A stretch of DNA of 64,000 bases. Origin: Arthrobacter sp. NIO-1057. Its GTDB lineage: Bacteria; Actinomycetota; Actinomycetes; Actinomycetales; Micrococcaceae. Below are positions 24,402-34,018 of this stretch, piece after piece. The notes beneath the pieces were generated by a model that saw only the letters and a list, made by a program, of their open reading frames with translations, did no database searches and was not told the DNA's origin. Position numbers and translations under genes: made by a program. The first letter of the stretch is position 1. Each line of letters begins with the position of its first letter. The stretch is from contig NZ_FMAT01000002.1 of the NCBI RefSeq assembly GCF_900094805.1, positions 310,001 through 374,000 of the forward strand, given 5' to 3'.

Positions 24402-25862
24402 CTAATTGCCGATGCCAAAGGCTCGGGCTTCCTGACGCAGTCGAGAAGCTTCACGCCGACGACCCGTTGGCCAGCAGCTAACCAATACCACGAGAACCGT
24501 GACCACGATGATCACCGCGATGCCGATGGCGCTGTCCATCCAGAACTGTTCTGGGTACAAGCGGATGAGCGTATCACTGACGCTGAAGGTCCAGGTTCCT
24601 TGGGAGAAGAACAGTGCGTGGAACTGGGTGAAGAAGGTTTCCCATCCCATCAGTGCGGATACCGCAAGGGCAGCAATCATGACCAGCGTCAAAATCGCCC
24701 CGGCGAACAGTGAACGACGCACGCCCCCGGCGTAACGCTTTGCCAGGTACCAGAGGCCAATGATCAGTAAGATCGCCAAGACGACGCCGAGGATGTAGGC
24801 AAAGCCAATCAAGTTCTTCACGTCGACCATGTGTTGCACCTCGCCGTCGGTGAACATGGTTGATCCGGTCGGCAGCTTCAGTCCGGCCAAGTACTCTGGG
24901 CCAGCAAAGTTGTTCAGATAGTCCACGCCGTAGCTACCGTAGGTCAGGCGTTGGGCATCGGTGAAGCCAAAACTGTCGCTGGGGAACCCAGGGCGGGCGT
25001 AGGACATCGCCAAGAACGCTGGGGTAGCGATCAGTCGAATGGCGGCGATCAGCGTGAGGATCGGGAAGATCAGGGCCACAATCACCTGAACGGTGCGGCC
25101 TAGTGGTGGCTTGGAGTTCAGGGCACGCTCACGGGCAACGCGACGCTTCACCGCGGCTTCTGAGCGTTCAGGTTCTGGCTCATAGCTACCAAAGACACGG
25201 TTACGGGCCTGCGCCACGGCAGCCTTGGTGGTAGGAAGCGACCCGGTTTTCGGAGCCACCGCTACCGGAGGAACCTGCTGCTCGGTCGTGGCGCTCTGCT
25301 CTTCAACCCGTGGCTGAACGCTCGTTGCTGGTGCCGCGTTCTGAGTCTTGGCCTGCTTTTCGGCCTCGATCTCATGAGGTAGCTTGATGGCGCGAATAAC
25401 GTCTTCCACTGGTTCTTTGGCCTGTGGCTTGGCTGCTGGCTTTGCGGCAGCTGGCTTTGCGGGTGCTGCTTTACCTGCAGCGGCCTTGGCCGCAGGCTTG
25501 GCTTCGGCAGGCTTGGGTGCCGCTGCGGGCGCTGCAGATTTAGCCGGAGTTGCTGGTTTAGCCGGTGCAGCCTTAGCTGGCTCTGGCTTCTTGGCAGCGG
25601 GCTTTGCTTCGTCGGGCTTCGCGGAAGGCTGCGTCTTGCCAGACATGGCTCGTCGCACTGCTTCCTTGCGTGCTTCTCGCTCTGCTGCTTCGCTGGCTGC
25701 TTCTGCTTGGGCCTGGTTCTTGTGGGCTTCTAGTCGCGCAGCAAGTTCTTCAGCTTTTTGGCTCAGAGACGCCTTCGGTTTTGGCGCACCTTCAGGGCTA
25801 TTAGATACGGGCTCGCCCGTATTTCCTTGCCCTCCGGTAGGGTTTTTCGCCGCCTCAGCCAT
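24402..25862 (-). CDS. TIGR01906/DUF1461 (Lit-like) membrane protein with long A/K/P-rich N-terminus
   Basis: The C-terminal 230 residues fit the TIGR01906 family. There are four helices, with QHMVDVK after the first external loop and then WETFFTQFHALFF...GTW.F...DTLIRLYPEQFW before the last helix. In Firmicutes this family includes Lit, which moves an acyl chain within lipoproteins and uses two conserved histidines. Equivalent His344 and His415 are present here. The first 255 residues are low-complexity Ala/Lys/Pro/Glu, predicted disordered and cytoplasmic, and are not part of Lit. I start at ATG 25862, which has AGGAGG upstream; the frame is open to 25916. The enzymatic role in an actinobacterium is inference. 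Confidence 0.75.
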   Translation of the reverse strand: MAEAAKNPTGGQGNTGEPVSNSPEGAPKPKASLSQKAEELAARLEAHKNQAQAEAASEAAEREARKEAVRRAMSGKTQPSAKPDEAKPAAKKPEPAKAAPAKPATPAKSAAPAAAPKPAEAKPAAKAAAGKAAPAKPAAAKPAAKPQAKEPVEDVIRAIKLPHEIEAEKQAKTQNAAPATSVQPRVEEQSATTEQQVPPVAVAPKTGSLPTTKAAVAQARNRVFGSYEPEPERSEAAVKRRVARERALNSKPPLGRTVQVIVALIFPILTLIAAIRLIATPAFLAMSYARPGFPSDSFGFTDAQRLTYGSYGVDYLNNFAGPEYLAGLKLPTGSTMFTDGEVQHMVDVKNLIGFAYILGVVLAILLIIGLWYLAKRYAGGVRRSLFAGAILTLVMIAALAVSALMGWETFFTQFHALFFSQGTWTFSVSDTLIRLYPEQFWMDSAIGIAVIIVVTVLVVLVSCWPTGRRREASRLRQEARAFGIGN

Positions 25863-26043
25863 GAGCAGACCTCCTGCAATTCGCGCGATGGTGTGATGTT
25901 TTAGGGTAATTGGCAAACCGCGGAGGGCCTACGCGCCTTCAGCATATCCACCTGACAGGCTGTTGCGACGGATTACCACACCTAAAACATGTTTCGGCTA
26001 AGACACAAGCACAAACGCAGGTGAAAAATTCTGTGAATGAAAC

Positions 26044-26439
26044 TTACTGATCTTTATCCGGTAGGACGGCCAGTCGTACGCGTGAGTCAAAGCGTTGATT
26101 GCGGTTTTCTCGGGCCCGGATTGAGTCGGCCGGAGAACTGGCAGCATGACGGGGTTCGCGGGACTGTGGCTGCTTATCGCGCACCGCATCAACTAACGCG
26201 TTGAGCTCATCCTCGGGTTCTAGCATCTCGGGCATGGCCCCGCGGATCAGGTTCCAGCCGCTAGGGACGGTAAGGCGATTGGCGTGCCGTGCACACAGGT
26301 CATAGCAGTGCGGTTCTGGATAGGTCGCCAGTGGACCTAATACAGCCGTTGAATCTGCATAAACGTAAGTGAGGGTGGCATAAGCTGCTTCACGGCAAGC
26401 CGGGCGAGAACAAAGACGATGACCTTCCACGCTGTCCAT
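26044..26439 (-). CDS. DUF3499 family protein
   Basis: This 131-residue protein matches the actinobacterial DUF3499 family. It has LCSRPACREAAYATLTYVYADSTAVLGPLATYPEPHCYDLCARHANRL in the first 55 residues, with the paired cysteines CSRPAC and a later C-A-R-H that may bind a metal ion. The acidic C-terminal half (MLEPEDELNALVDAVRDKQ onward) is variable. It is divergent from the zincin-like gene, 91 bases away. In many actinobacteria these two sit beside phosphomannomutase and manA. The function is unknown. Confidence 0.85.
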   Translation of the reverse strand: MDSVEGHRLCSRPACREAAYATLTYVYADSTAVLGPLATYPEPHCYDLCARHANRLTVPSGWNLIRGAMPEMLEPEDELNALVDAVRDKQPQSREPRHAASSPADSIRARENRNQRFDSRVRLAVLPDKDQ

Positions 26440-26530
26440 TCTACTCGTGGCAGGCTCACTAGCTGGGATCTAGGCGTATATTTGCGGGCCGATGCACTGC
26501 CAATCTCTGAGCAACAGATAGGCTGAGGTG

Positions 26531-26992
26531 ATGAACTCCAAGTTGCCGAATCAACCCAGCGGCCCACGGCGCAATCGTCATGGCCGGGGGCGCCGGGGGC
26601 CATTGATTCCGATGCATCTTCCTGCCTACCGCTCACGCCAGGAACGATTTGATGACGCAGTCATGGCCAGCGCTCAGCGGCTCTCCGAACGTTGGCCGAA
26701 GAGAATTGAACTCATTGACTTCTTGATTGAACCTGTTCCTAGCGACAAGCTGATTAATCAGGCCCAAGCCATTGGGGATCGAATCCCCTTGGCATCGTGC
26801 GTTCCAGCCTCGGCTCATGAACGAGCGAAGATCATCATCTTTCGGTTGCCCATCGAACAAATTGCCGATACCCCTGGAGAATTATTGGACATGGTTCACC
26901 AGTGCATCGTGCATGAGGTGGCACAGCTCTGGGTCAAACCCATAAGCGAGATTGACCCGTCCTACTTCCCAGATGACCCCGACTACGAGTGA
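26531..26992 (+). CDS. Zincin-like metallopeptidase family protein with degenerate motif
   Basis: The protein (about 153 residues, from ATG 26531 with a GTG just before) resembles the DUF1025/zincin_1 family next to DUF3499. It has an Arg/Gly-rich start with RRGPLIPMHLPAYRSRQERFDDAV, then the helix-strand core PKRIELIDFLIEPVPS and IIIFRLPIEQ. Active zincins carry HExxH. Here the site reads HEVAQ, so the second His is lost and peptidase activity is doubtful. The C-terminus (EIDPSYFPDDPDYE) overlaps the end of the convergent ctaA gene by ten bases. It may be a structural or regulatory relic. Confidence 0.75.
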   Translation: MNSKLPNQPSGPRRNRHGRGRRGPLIPMHLPAYRSRQERFDDAVMASAQRLSERWPKRIELIDFLIEPVPSDKLINQAQAIGDRIPLASCVPASAHERAKIIIFRLPIEQIADTPGELLDMVHQCIVHEVAQLWVKPISEIDPSYFPDDPDYE

Positions 26993-27915
26993 GTCGCGGC
27001 GATCACCGAAGGTTGTGGTGCGTGGCTGGCAAGCATTAACCTGACAGCACCAATCCACACCAACGCTGAACCCACCAGGTGGCAGACCACCAACAATTCG
27101 GGAAGGTGTGTCAGCGCCTGAATAATCCCGATCAGGCCCTGTCCGGCAAAGACCAATACGTACATTTTTGCTTTGCGCACGACTCCAAGAATTTGTTGCG
27201 CTTCCGCGGTACGCCAGATGACTAGGACGACTACTAGGGCCAGAACTGCGATCACGGCGTGGATCACGGTAATGCTCTGCCAATCAAATCCCATGCGGGG
27301 CACGTCAGCTGAGTCTCCGGCATGCGGCCCAGAACCGGTCACCGCGGTACCAACAATGACCAACACGGCGTTCAGCGCCAGCATGATGGTGCCCAATGAT
27401 TTCAGCTTCTCGGTGCTGATCGGTTGTTCGTCAACCATCAAGTTCTGCGTTTTATCCCAGGTGATGGCTGCCGCCGTCAACAGCAAGGTAGCTGCCAAGA
27501 AGTGCGCTGCCACCATGAACGGATTGAGCTTGACCCAAACGGTCACTCCGCCGATCACAGCGTTGAGTACTACCAGCCAGAACTGCACCCAGGCCCAGCG
27601 GGTGATGCCCGGTACCGGCTCACGCTGTAGTCGGGCCGCAATAATCACCCAACCCACCGCGGCGCAGAGCACCGTGGTCAACAAGCGGTTCGCGAACTCG
27701 ATGGTGGCATGAATGCCCATCTGAGCTGTAGGGGCTAGTGACCCCTGCGTGCAGGCGGGCCAGTCGGGACAGCCCAGACCTGAACCAGTCACACGGACAA
27801 CGCCACCACCGATGATGATCAAGATGGCAGCAATCATTGCGGTCAGGCTCGCAGCGCGCAGGGAACGGCGCTGCAAAGTCATTCGGCTAGCTAGCCAGCC
27901 GAAGGGGATAACCAT
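26983..27915 (-). CDS. ctaA: Heme A synthase (COX15/CtaA)
   Basis: CtaA oxidises heme O to heme A for aa3-type cytochrome oxidase. The protein has eight predicted helices. Loop 1 carries GGGVVRVTGSGLGCPDWPACTQG, with the Cys pair expected in this family. The E..NR motif FANRLL follows, then AAHFLAA, TGSGPHAGD, VIHAVIAV and the Q..IGIIQALTHLP motif. His ligands for heme are present in each half. I use the ATG at 27915 with AAGGAA upstream. It follows the DUF5719 gene by 26 bases and may belong to the whiB-GT2-DUF5719 transcript. Confidence 0.92.
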   Translation of the reverse strand: MVIPFGWLASRMTLQRRSLRAASLTAMIAAILIIIGGGVVRVTGSGLGCPDWPACTQGSLAPTAQMGIHATIEFANRLLTTVLCAAVGWVIIAARLQREPVPGITRWAWVQFWLVVLNAVIGGVTVWVKLNPFMVAAHFLAATLLLTAAAITWDKTQNLMVDEQPISTEKLKSLGTIMLALNAVLVIVGTAVTGSGPHAGDSADVPRMGFDWQSITVIHAVIAVLALVVVLVIWRTAEAQQILGVVRKAKMYVLVFAGQGLIGIIQALTHLPELLVVCHLVGSALVWIGAVRLMLASHAPQPSVIAATHS

Positions 27916-27941
27916 AAAACTTATTCCTTGGTGACGGGAAG

Positions 27942-30488
27942 CTACCCGCCGATATTCACCACAATGCCGTCGCGACCGGCATTTGCCTGGGGCATGGCAG
28001 CCCAGGCGATAGTCCGTTCGGAACTGAGGGTCAGCTGTCCAATGTAGGTGTTCGCGTCGGTCGAGAAAATCACTGCCTGCGCGTCATCCGCTACGGATTT
28101 AGGGTCAAACACAATGCTTGAACCTGCGTTAATCTCCAGCTTCGTGCTCTTATTGAGCTTACCGTCTTTACTCACTACGGTGGCTTCAACCGAAGAGTCT
28201 GAGTCAACGGCCGCCAAGGCAAATTTTCCGGTGCCATTGGCTGGGAGCGGCATTGCCTGCGTTCCGGCAAGCACATTGGAACTTGCTGCCCATGCGGTAT
28301 CCGAGGAGTCCTTCGGATCACTACCGCGGACCATACGTACCGCTGCGGTGACCGGGGCGTCGGACTCCACCACGATGGTGTAGTAGCCGCCGGCAAGTTG
28401 TTTCAGGCTTTGGATATCGGTGGCGTTGGAGGCCACTGCCAGATTGTCATCAAAGCTGGCCGCGACTTCACCGTCCTTACCAAGGACCTTGACCTTGTAC
28501 CCGGCCCCAGAAGAACCAGTGGCCGAGACGTGCAGCTGTGGCACGAGCGAACTATCGTCCTTGCTCAGCGCATCAACATTTGATTTCTCATCAATCCATA
28601 CGCCCGGGATGACCTGAGTATTAGATGCCGAGGCGTTCGCTGCGACCATATCAACACCCGAAGGGGTCAAGCCGCGCAATGCTGCTTGCTGTATCGACGC
28701 GGTGATCTTGCCACCAATGCTGGTGACTTCAGCAGAGACCGAATCCATATTCTGGGCATAACCGCCCAGCACCAGGGTGCGACTCTCCCCCGGAGCAAGC
28801 ACGATGCTCTGCAAGGTTGGAGTATCAATCAGGCCCTCGGGTCCACGCAAGCGCACAGAAATCTGTGCAGTGGTTTGCGTTGGATTCGAAAGGTTCATCA
28901 GGCTGGTGGAACCGGTGCTGGTTTGCAGCCCGGTAAATCGCCAATTGGACGCTGGTGCCTGACAGGTTGAGGTGGCCAGGCCCGCGAGGTCACCGTCCTT
29001 GGCTTGGTAGCTACGTAGTGCACTACCTTCAGAGGCCAAACCGCCCAAGGGCTGTAGCGAGTACATCTGGGCTTTATCAAGATCATTCACCGTGGAGATC
29101 TTGCTGCTTCGCCCAGTCTGCCCGGCATCGTCAGATCCGCGCGCTTCAGCTGCGTCGGCTTCGGCGATGCGATCGGTTAGTGAACGCTGCGAGCTACCAT
29201 CAAGATTGGCGAATGAAGATCCAGGGATGCGCTTGGCCAAATCTGAGACAGCAATGCTGCGCAGGTTGCTGGCCACGTCCTTGGCACCGGCAGTAAACTG
29301 CGGATCTGTTCCGTCAACGCCCTTGAGTAGTTGCGGTGTTGGCGCGCAGATGCTGATGGCGTCACCGGCTGGCAGATTGGTCACTGCCGCCGGCAGGGTC
29401 TTTTCCGCAGCCTTGGGAGCAATGAGCGACCCGCCACCCACGACGGCACCGGCAGCGAGCACTGCAGCAAGACTCAAAAGCACGGCACCGGTCTTCTTAC
29501 GCGTGGACGCGGTAGCCGCGTCCTTACTCGCAGCGGCACGTGCCTTATCTAGTTTTTTGCGTCGAGCACTGACTTGTTTGTCGGTGACCTTGCTGGCGGT
29601 GTTAGCTTTGGTGGCCTGGGCTTTTGATGCCTGCTCTTCCTTAGCTGCCTCAGCTGCTCGAATCTTTTCTAGTTTGCGACGGCGCTTTGCTGCCTTAGCG
29701 TTCTCTGGTTCCTGATCGGTGGATGCAGTTTCCTTCGAAGCCGAAGAACTGCTGGCTGGCTCTTCCGAGTCTTTGGAAGCTGCAGCAGCGGTTGTAGCCG
29801 CGGCAGGAGCTACGGCGGGCGAACCACTTTGCGAAGACTCGCTGGTTTCGGTGGCCTTCTCCGCGTTGTCATCCGCCGGCGTAGCCGACTTTTTCTCTTC
29901 AACAGGCTTTTTAGGCTCGGCCTGAGAACTGGAGTTCACCGGCTCATCTGTTGAAATGACGCCGGCTGAATCTTGGGCAGGAACAACATCAGATTGATCC
30001 TTCGCCTCAGCCTTAGCTTTGGATGGAGCATCGGTTTTTGCATCAGTTTTTGCAGCGGTTTTCGATGCATCACTGTTACTGTCCGAAGAATCCGATTCTT
30101 TGGTTGGCTCTGCCTTTGACTCAGGAGTCGAAGCAACGGCAGGTTTGGCGGAGTCCTTCGAGGTAGCGTCCGGCTTGTCCTTCTTATCCTGTTGGGCGGC
30201 CTTTGCTGCAGCTGCCTGCTGTGCTTCGCGCGCTTTCTCTTCCTTAGCCGAGGTTTTGGCCTCAGCCTTAGCGCGCTGCTGCGCTTCCTTGGCGCGGGCC
30301 TTTTCCAGCTTGGCATCCACCTTGGCTTTGGCTTTGATGGCCTTTTGCTCAGCTCTGGACAGCGCAGCGGATACCGGCTGTGGACTTTGAGTGGTGTCTT
30401 CCGGCTTGGCCACGGGTTTTGGCGCAGGAACTTGTTCGACTGGCTTGTCAGCAGAATCCGCTGAGTTCACGTTCTTTTCGTCGCTCAC
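27942..30488 (-). CDS. DUF5719 family membrane protein with K/A/E-rich cytoplasmic domain
   Basis: An 848-residue protein in three parts. Residues 1 to about 330 are low-complexity Lys/Ala/Glu/Ser with repeated KAKAEAK-like stretches, which may form long helices or be disordered. One membrane helix follows (TGAVLLSLAAVLAAGAVVGGG, about 333-353). The remaining 490 residues are predicted extracytoplasmic beta-rich DUF5719, ending near WAAMPQANAGRDGIVV. The GTG start overlaps the glycosyltransferase stop by one base (TAGTG). No enzymatic motif is evident. Its strict pairing with the GT2 gene suggests it works in envelope glycan assembly with that protein, but this is inference. Confidence 0.8.
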   Translation of the reverse strand: MSDEKNVNSADSADKPVEQVPAPKPVAKPEDTTQSPQPVSAALSRAEQKAIKAKAKVDAKLEKARAKEAQQRAKAEAKTSAKEEKAREAQQAAAAKAAQQDKKDKPDATSKDSAKPAVASTPESKAEPTKESDSSDSNSDASKTAAKTDAKTDAPSKAKAEAKDQSDVVPAQDSAGVISTDEPVNSSSQAEPKKPVEEKKSATPADDNAEKATETSESSQSGSPAVAPAAATTAAAASKDSEEPASSSSASKETASTDQEPENAKAAKRRRKLEKIRAAEAAKEEQASKAQATKANTASKVTDKQVSARRKKLDKARAAASKDAATASTRKKTGAVLLSLAAVLAAGAVVGGGSLIAPKAAEKTLPAAVTNLPAGDAISICAPTPQLLKGVDGTDPQFTAGAKDVASNLRSIAVSDLAKRIPGSSFANLDGSSQRSLTDRIAEADAAEARGSDDAGQTGRSSKISTVNDLDKAQMYSLQPLGGLASEGSALRSYQAKDGDLAGLATSTCQAPASNWRFTGLQTSTGSTSLMNLSNPTQTTAQISVRLRGPEGLIDTPTLQSIVLAPGESRTLVLGGYAQNMDSVSAEVTSIGGKITASIQQAALRGLTPSGVDMVAANASASNTQVIPGVWIDEKSNVDALSKDDSSLVPQLHVSATGSSGAGYKVKVLGKDGEVAASFDDNLAVASNATDIQSLKQLAGGYYTIVVESDAPVTAAVRMVRGSDPKDSSDTAWAASSNVLAGTQAMPLPANGTGKFALAAVDSDSSVEATVVSKDGKLNKSTKLEINAGSSIVFDPKSVADDAQAVIFSTDANTYIGQLTLSSERTIAWAAMPQANAGRDGIVVNIGG

Positions 30489-33400
30489 TACTTCTTCTCC
30501 TGCTCGGCGTCATCGTCCGAAATTCGGTCGTTGAGCTTCGGGGTCAAGTTTTCTCTGATCTCGTTGGCACGTTCGCGGGCTTCACGGCGGCTACGTGGCA
30601 AAGTACCATTTGCTGTGGAAGGGCCCTGAACTTCTGCCGCGGCAAGAACTTCGGAACCGTCAGCCAGTTCCTCATTCTCGGCACGTGGCTCACGGAACCG
30701 GTAGTCACTATTGCGATAGTTCGCAAAGCGACGCGAGCTAGGAACCGGAATGGCCAGCAATACCGTGATCAGCAAGATCACACCGCCAAGGATCAACATT
30801 GGCGTGGCCATGGTTTCCTTGTGCGACAGCGTCAGTTCGCCACCGGAAGCCGGAATTTCAAAGGCTTGTGCCCAGCGGGTCTCAGAATCTTCTGGATAAG
30901 CCACCGAGCGTAGTGACTCACCGTCAAGGCTGGCGCGCAGCTTTGGATCAGCTGCGGTAGCCAGCACCAAAGTACGTTCCGAATCAGAAGCCGGAACCTG
31001 AACCTTGTTGATCCGTCCATGATCGCTTGGCAGTACCGTTACGGCACCGTCCTTGTCGATGATGCGTGCGAAACCAGTACCTTCGGTGTCGGCTGAGGTG
31101 CCGTAATCCACGCGCCAGAGCCAACCACTATCGGTCTGGCCTACCGAGGCCAAGCCGGTGGCAGCATCCAGGGTGCGCACAGTGGCGGGCACCGATTCGC
31201 CGGTTTCGTTCAACACGATGTAGCCAATACCCAAATCACGCAAGGAATCACGAGAATCCAGTGCAGATTCGGAAAGCAGCATGGCTACAGCCTTGCTTTG
31301 CACCGAAGCGGTAATGGAGCCTTCATTGCGTTCTGGGTTCAGCAGGCTACCGGTGAGTTGCTTCACCTGTGAATACCGGCTGATGCTGTCCAGGGTTTCG
31401 CCGGAACCAGAAACCAGTTGGCTATCTATTTCACCGGATGAGCGTGGGCTGAGCACCAGGGTGCGTTCTTGGAATTCCGAACGACCTGCATCAGCAGCCG
31501 TGGCCGGCAAGGTCCGTGGCTGCGAAGCGGTCACCTGCTGGGTGTTCACCAGCTTGGTCAAAGTTTCTGAAGCCGCGGTGGGGTTCAGCTGAGTAGCCAG
31601 GAGTACCGAGCCAGAAGCCAGAACCGCCACGACTACCAAGGCGGCCGTCGCACTGAGCACTGAACGCGAAGCGCCGGCTCGAAGCGCCCGTGGCCTATCT
31701 TCGTGTCGCAATGCTGCCAAAGCGTTGGCCGCTGCCGCCATGAAGGCGAAGGCAACGAAAGAAACAAAAGGTCCGGTGTAGGCGGTGACCGGGGTGTGCG
31801 AATCCATGGTGACCGGAATAAAGCCAACACCCCAGCCTGCAGCTAATGCCAGGACTGCGCCGAAGAGCAAGCGGCGCGAATTACGACGCATGATCACGCT
31901 GTTACTGAACGCTGAGCTCAGCGTTCCCACGACGGCCAAGACGATCACCGGCGCACCGATCAATAGTGCTGCCACCAGTGCCCACGGACCAGTTGGGAGC
32001 ATGTCCCAGCCCACCAAGCCGGCCTGCGGATCAAATGCTTCTGGGAAGCCCAGCAACATCTGCCATGGGGACGCGGGTGAAAACGCGGTGCCGGCCCCTG
32101 GTTCGGTAAATAGCAAACGCGGTTCGCTCAACGCAGCAATCAACAGCGGAAGGTTCCAGACCAACGCTGGCAAAGGAATCCACCACAGGCTACGAGCTCG
32201 TTGCAGCGCGCTGAGCGCCAGGACATAGACCAGCACCGTCAAGGTCAGGAAGAACGCCATGGAACCAGCGGAAATTGCCCACAATAAGAGGGCAGCAGAC
32301 GCGGACGCAGTCCACGCGGAAACGGAGAGTTGTTTAGGTGTTTTAGGCTTGGCGCCCTCAACACCCACGTGTGCATTCATAGAACGCAGTACTGCGAGAA
32401 CGAACAGCGGCAAAAGAATATGCACGAGGGCTGAACCAACTCGACCCGAGGCCAATGAGGAGGTCAAGGACGGAAGCAGTGCCCAGATCAGTGCGGCGAA
32501 GAATCGTACGGCGCGTGAACGGCTCACGGCTCCGATCCCCCACCAAGCGGTGAACGCGGCCAGCGGCATCGCAGCCAGGAACAGGAACGCGGAAGCCTGG
32601 TTCGCGTGACCAAAGGTCACCAGTGAAAACAGCCAGAACAACAAATCCGAGTTATCTGGCGGTGCGCTTAGACCGGTGGTGATGTTCTGCCACCAAGACA
32701 GCGCGTTGGCACCGATTTCTTGCGTGCTCTGCGAAAACGGTCGCAGGGCACCACCGGAGAGTGCTGAGGCGCCAATAACGTTTCGCCAGGCAATCATCGA
32801 GGCCGCTACGGAGAGCAGGAGTGCCAGGATCAAGGAAAGCACCGCGGTGGTACGCGGTGGACGTGCGATGCGCACAAAATCCGAGAAGTTATCACCACTG
32901 GGTTCAACCGTGGCATCTGCTCCGCTACCGTCACCGTAAACATCTGCGTCGTCGCGTCCGGTATTGAGGTTGCGACGGTATTCGCGGACTTGGGACGCCG
33001 AAGTCATCAGCTTGCGCACCTGCCGGCGCGGAATCTGACGAATATCGGCGACGTTTCGGCGCGAGCTAGCGAGCTTGCCCGGGGTGAACAGGCCACGCAG
33101 CGTTGCGCCCAGATGGCTGAATCCATGACCAGGATCCTTGGCCAGCAGCGCCACCAGCAAGTGGCCGATGCCGCTCAATAACAGACCAATCCATAGGAAT
33201 GGCAATACCCAGGGGGAAGCAAACTTCAGGCGTTGGAAGACTTCTGATCGTTTGGCTTCGCGTGGTCCAGCCAGGGAGTTAACAACCTCAACCTGGTGGT
33301 ACATCTTTGCGGCCGGGACCACCACCACGCGGTGTCCAGCCAGGCGGTTTCGCCAGCACAAATCGACATCATCACCACGGCCGGGAATGGCCGGGTCAAA

Positions 33401-34018
33401 TCCGCCGAGGTCTTCAAAGACCTCACGGCGGATGAACATGCCAGCCGAGGATACTGCGAAGTAATCGCTGCGGCCGTCGTACTGTCCCTGATCGACTTCG
33501 TCGGTATCGATCATGGTCAGGCGCTGAGCTTTACGGTCAACGCTCAACCCCACCTCAACCAGGTGACGCGGGTTATCGATGTCCAATAACTTACAACCGG
33601 CGATGGATACCGACTCGGACGCTTCAACCGTCCGTGTGAGGTGCTCGAGGGCATCTGGTGCTGGCATCGAGTCATCGTGGATGATCCACAGCCATTCGTC
33701 GCGGTCTTGGCGTGCTTCAGGCAATTGCGAGACAGCAACTTCCAGCGAGAGGCCCAAGGACCCCTCGTCGGCGACTAGTAGCGCCGCGTTGGAAGGCAGG
33801 TTGGCCCGCAATACCTCCAGTGAAGCGTCGGAGGACGAAGCGTCCACTCCGACAAAGCGTTCAATGGGCCGCGACTGGTTGCGAAGTGCGGCTAAAGTGC
33901 GTGGTAAAAAGTCAGCGCCATCGTGCGAGGCAACGATGGCGGTGACGTGAATTGGCGGACGAATTAGATTGCTCGTTTCCGTAGACGGCGACGTTCGCGC
34001 TCTGAGAGCCCTCCCCAT
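30488..34018 (-). CDS. Large GT2 glycosyltransferase with multi-helix membrane domain
   Basis: The 1176-residue protein has an N-terminal GT-A domain (HVTAIVASHDGADFLPRTLAAL at 24-45, a DxD-like HDDS at 114-117, and GRGDDVDLCWRNRLAGH at about 214). A helix follows at about 275-295, and then a central region of roughly twelve helices (from about 400 to 790). An extracellular domain and one final helix (MLILGGVILLITVLLAIPV) precede a charged tail. It is probably a polyprenyl-linked sugar transferase acting at the membrane. The only sensible start, ATG 34018, lies 55 bases inside the whiB gene. The gene overlaps DUF5719 by one base. Its substrate is unknown. Confidence 0.82.
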   Translation of the reverse strand: MGRALRARTSPSTETSNLIRPPIHVTAIVASHDGADFLPRTLAALRNQSRPIERFVGVDASSSDASLEVLRANLPSNAALLVADEGSLGLSLEVAVSQLPEARQDRDEWLWIIHDDSMPAPDALEHLTRTVEASESVSIAGCKLLDIDNPRHLVEVGLSVDRKAQRLTMIDTDEVDQGQYDGRSDYFAVSSAGMFIRREVFEDLGGFDPAIPGRGDDVDLCWRNRLAGHRVVVVPAAKMYHQVEVVNSLAGPREAKRSEVFQRLKFASPWVLPFLWIGLLLSGIGHLLVALLAKDPGHGFSHLGATLRGLFTPGKLASSRRNVADIRQIPRRQVRKLMTSASQVREYRRNLNTGRDDADVYGDGSGADATVEPSGDNFSDFVRIARPPRTTAVLSLILALLLSVAASMIAWRNVIGASALSGGALRPFSQSTQEIGANALSWWQNITTGLSAPPDNSDLLFWLFSLVTFGHANQASAFLFLAAMPLAAFTAWWGIGAVSRSRAVRFFAALIWALLPSLTSSLASGRVGSALVHILLPLFVLAVLRSMNAHVGVEGAKPKTPKQLSVSAWTASASAALLLWAISAGSMAFFLTLTVLVYVLALSALQRARSLWWIPLPALVWNLPLLIAALSEPRLLFTEPGAGTAFSPASPWQMLLGFPEAFDPQAGLVGWDMLPTGPWALVAALLIGAPVIVLAVVGTLSSAFSNSVIMRRNSRRLLFGAVLALAAGWGVGFIPVTMDSHTPVTAYTGPFVSFVAFAFMAAAANALAALRHEDRPRALRAGASRSVLSATAALVVVAVLASGSVLLATQLNPTAASETLTKLVNTQQVTASQPRTLPATAADAGRSEFQERTLVLSPRSSGEIDSQLVSGSGETLDSISRYSQVKQLTGSLLNPERNEGSITASVQSKAVAMLLSESALDSRDSLRDLGIGYIVLNETGESVPATVRTLDAATGLASVGQTDSGWLWRVDYGTSADTEGTGFARIIDKDGAVTVLPSDHGRINKVQVPASDSERTLVLATAADPKLRASLDGESLRSVAYPEDSETRWAQAFEIPASGGELTLSHKETMATPMLILGGVILLITVLLAIPVPSSRRFANYRNSDYRFREPRAENEELADGSEVLAAAEVQGPSTANGTLPRSRREARERANEIRENLTPKLNDRISDDDAEQEKK

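Noticed and set aside
25384-25896. An Ala-rich plus-strand frame
   Set aside because: It is the mirror of the Ala/Lys/Pro repeats of the Lit-like gene, which creates long open frames on the other strand.
29092-29715. A 207-codon plus-strand frame within DUF5719
   Set aside because: It is produced by the low-complexity repeats of the opposite strand, with no start site or domain.
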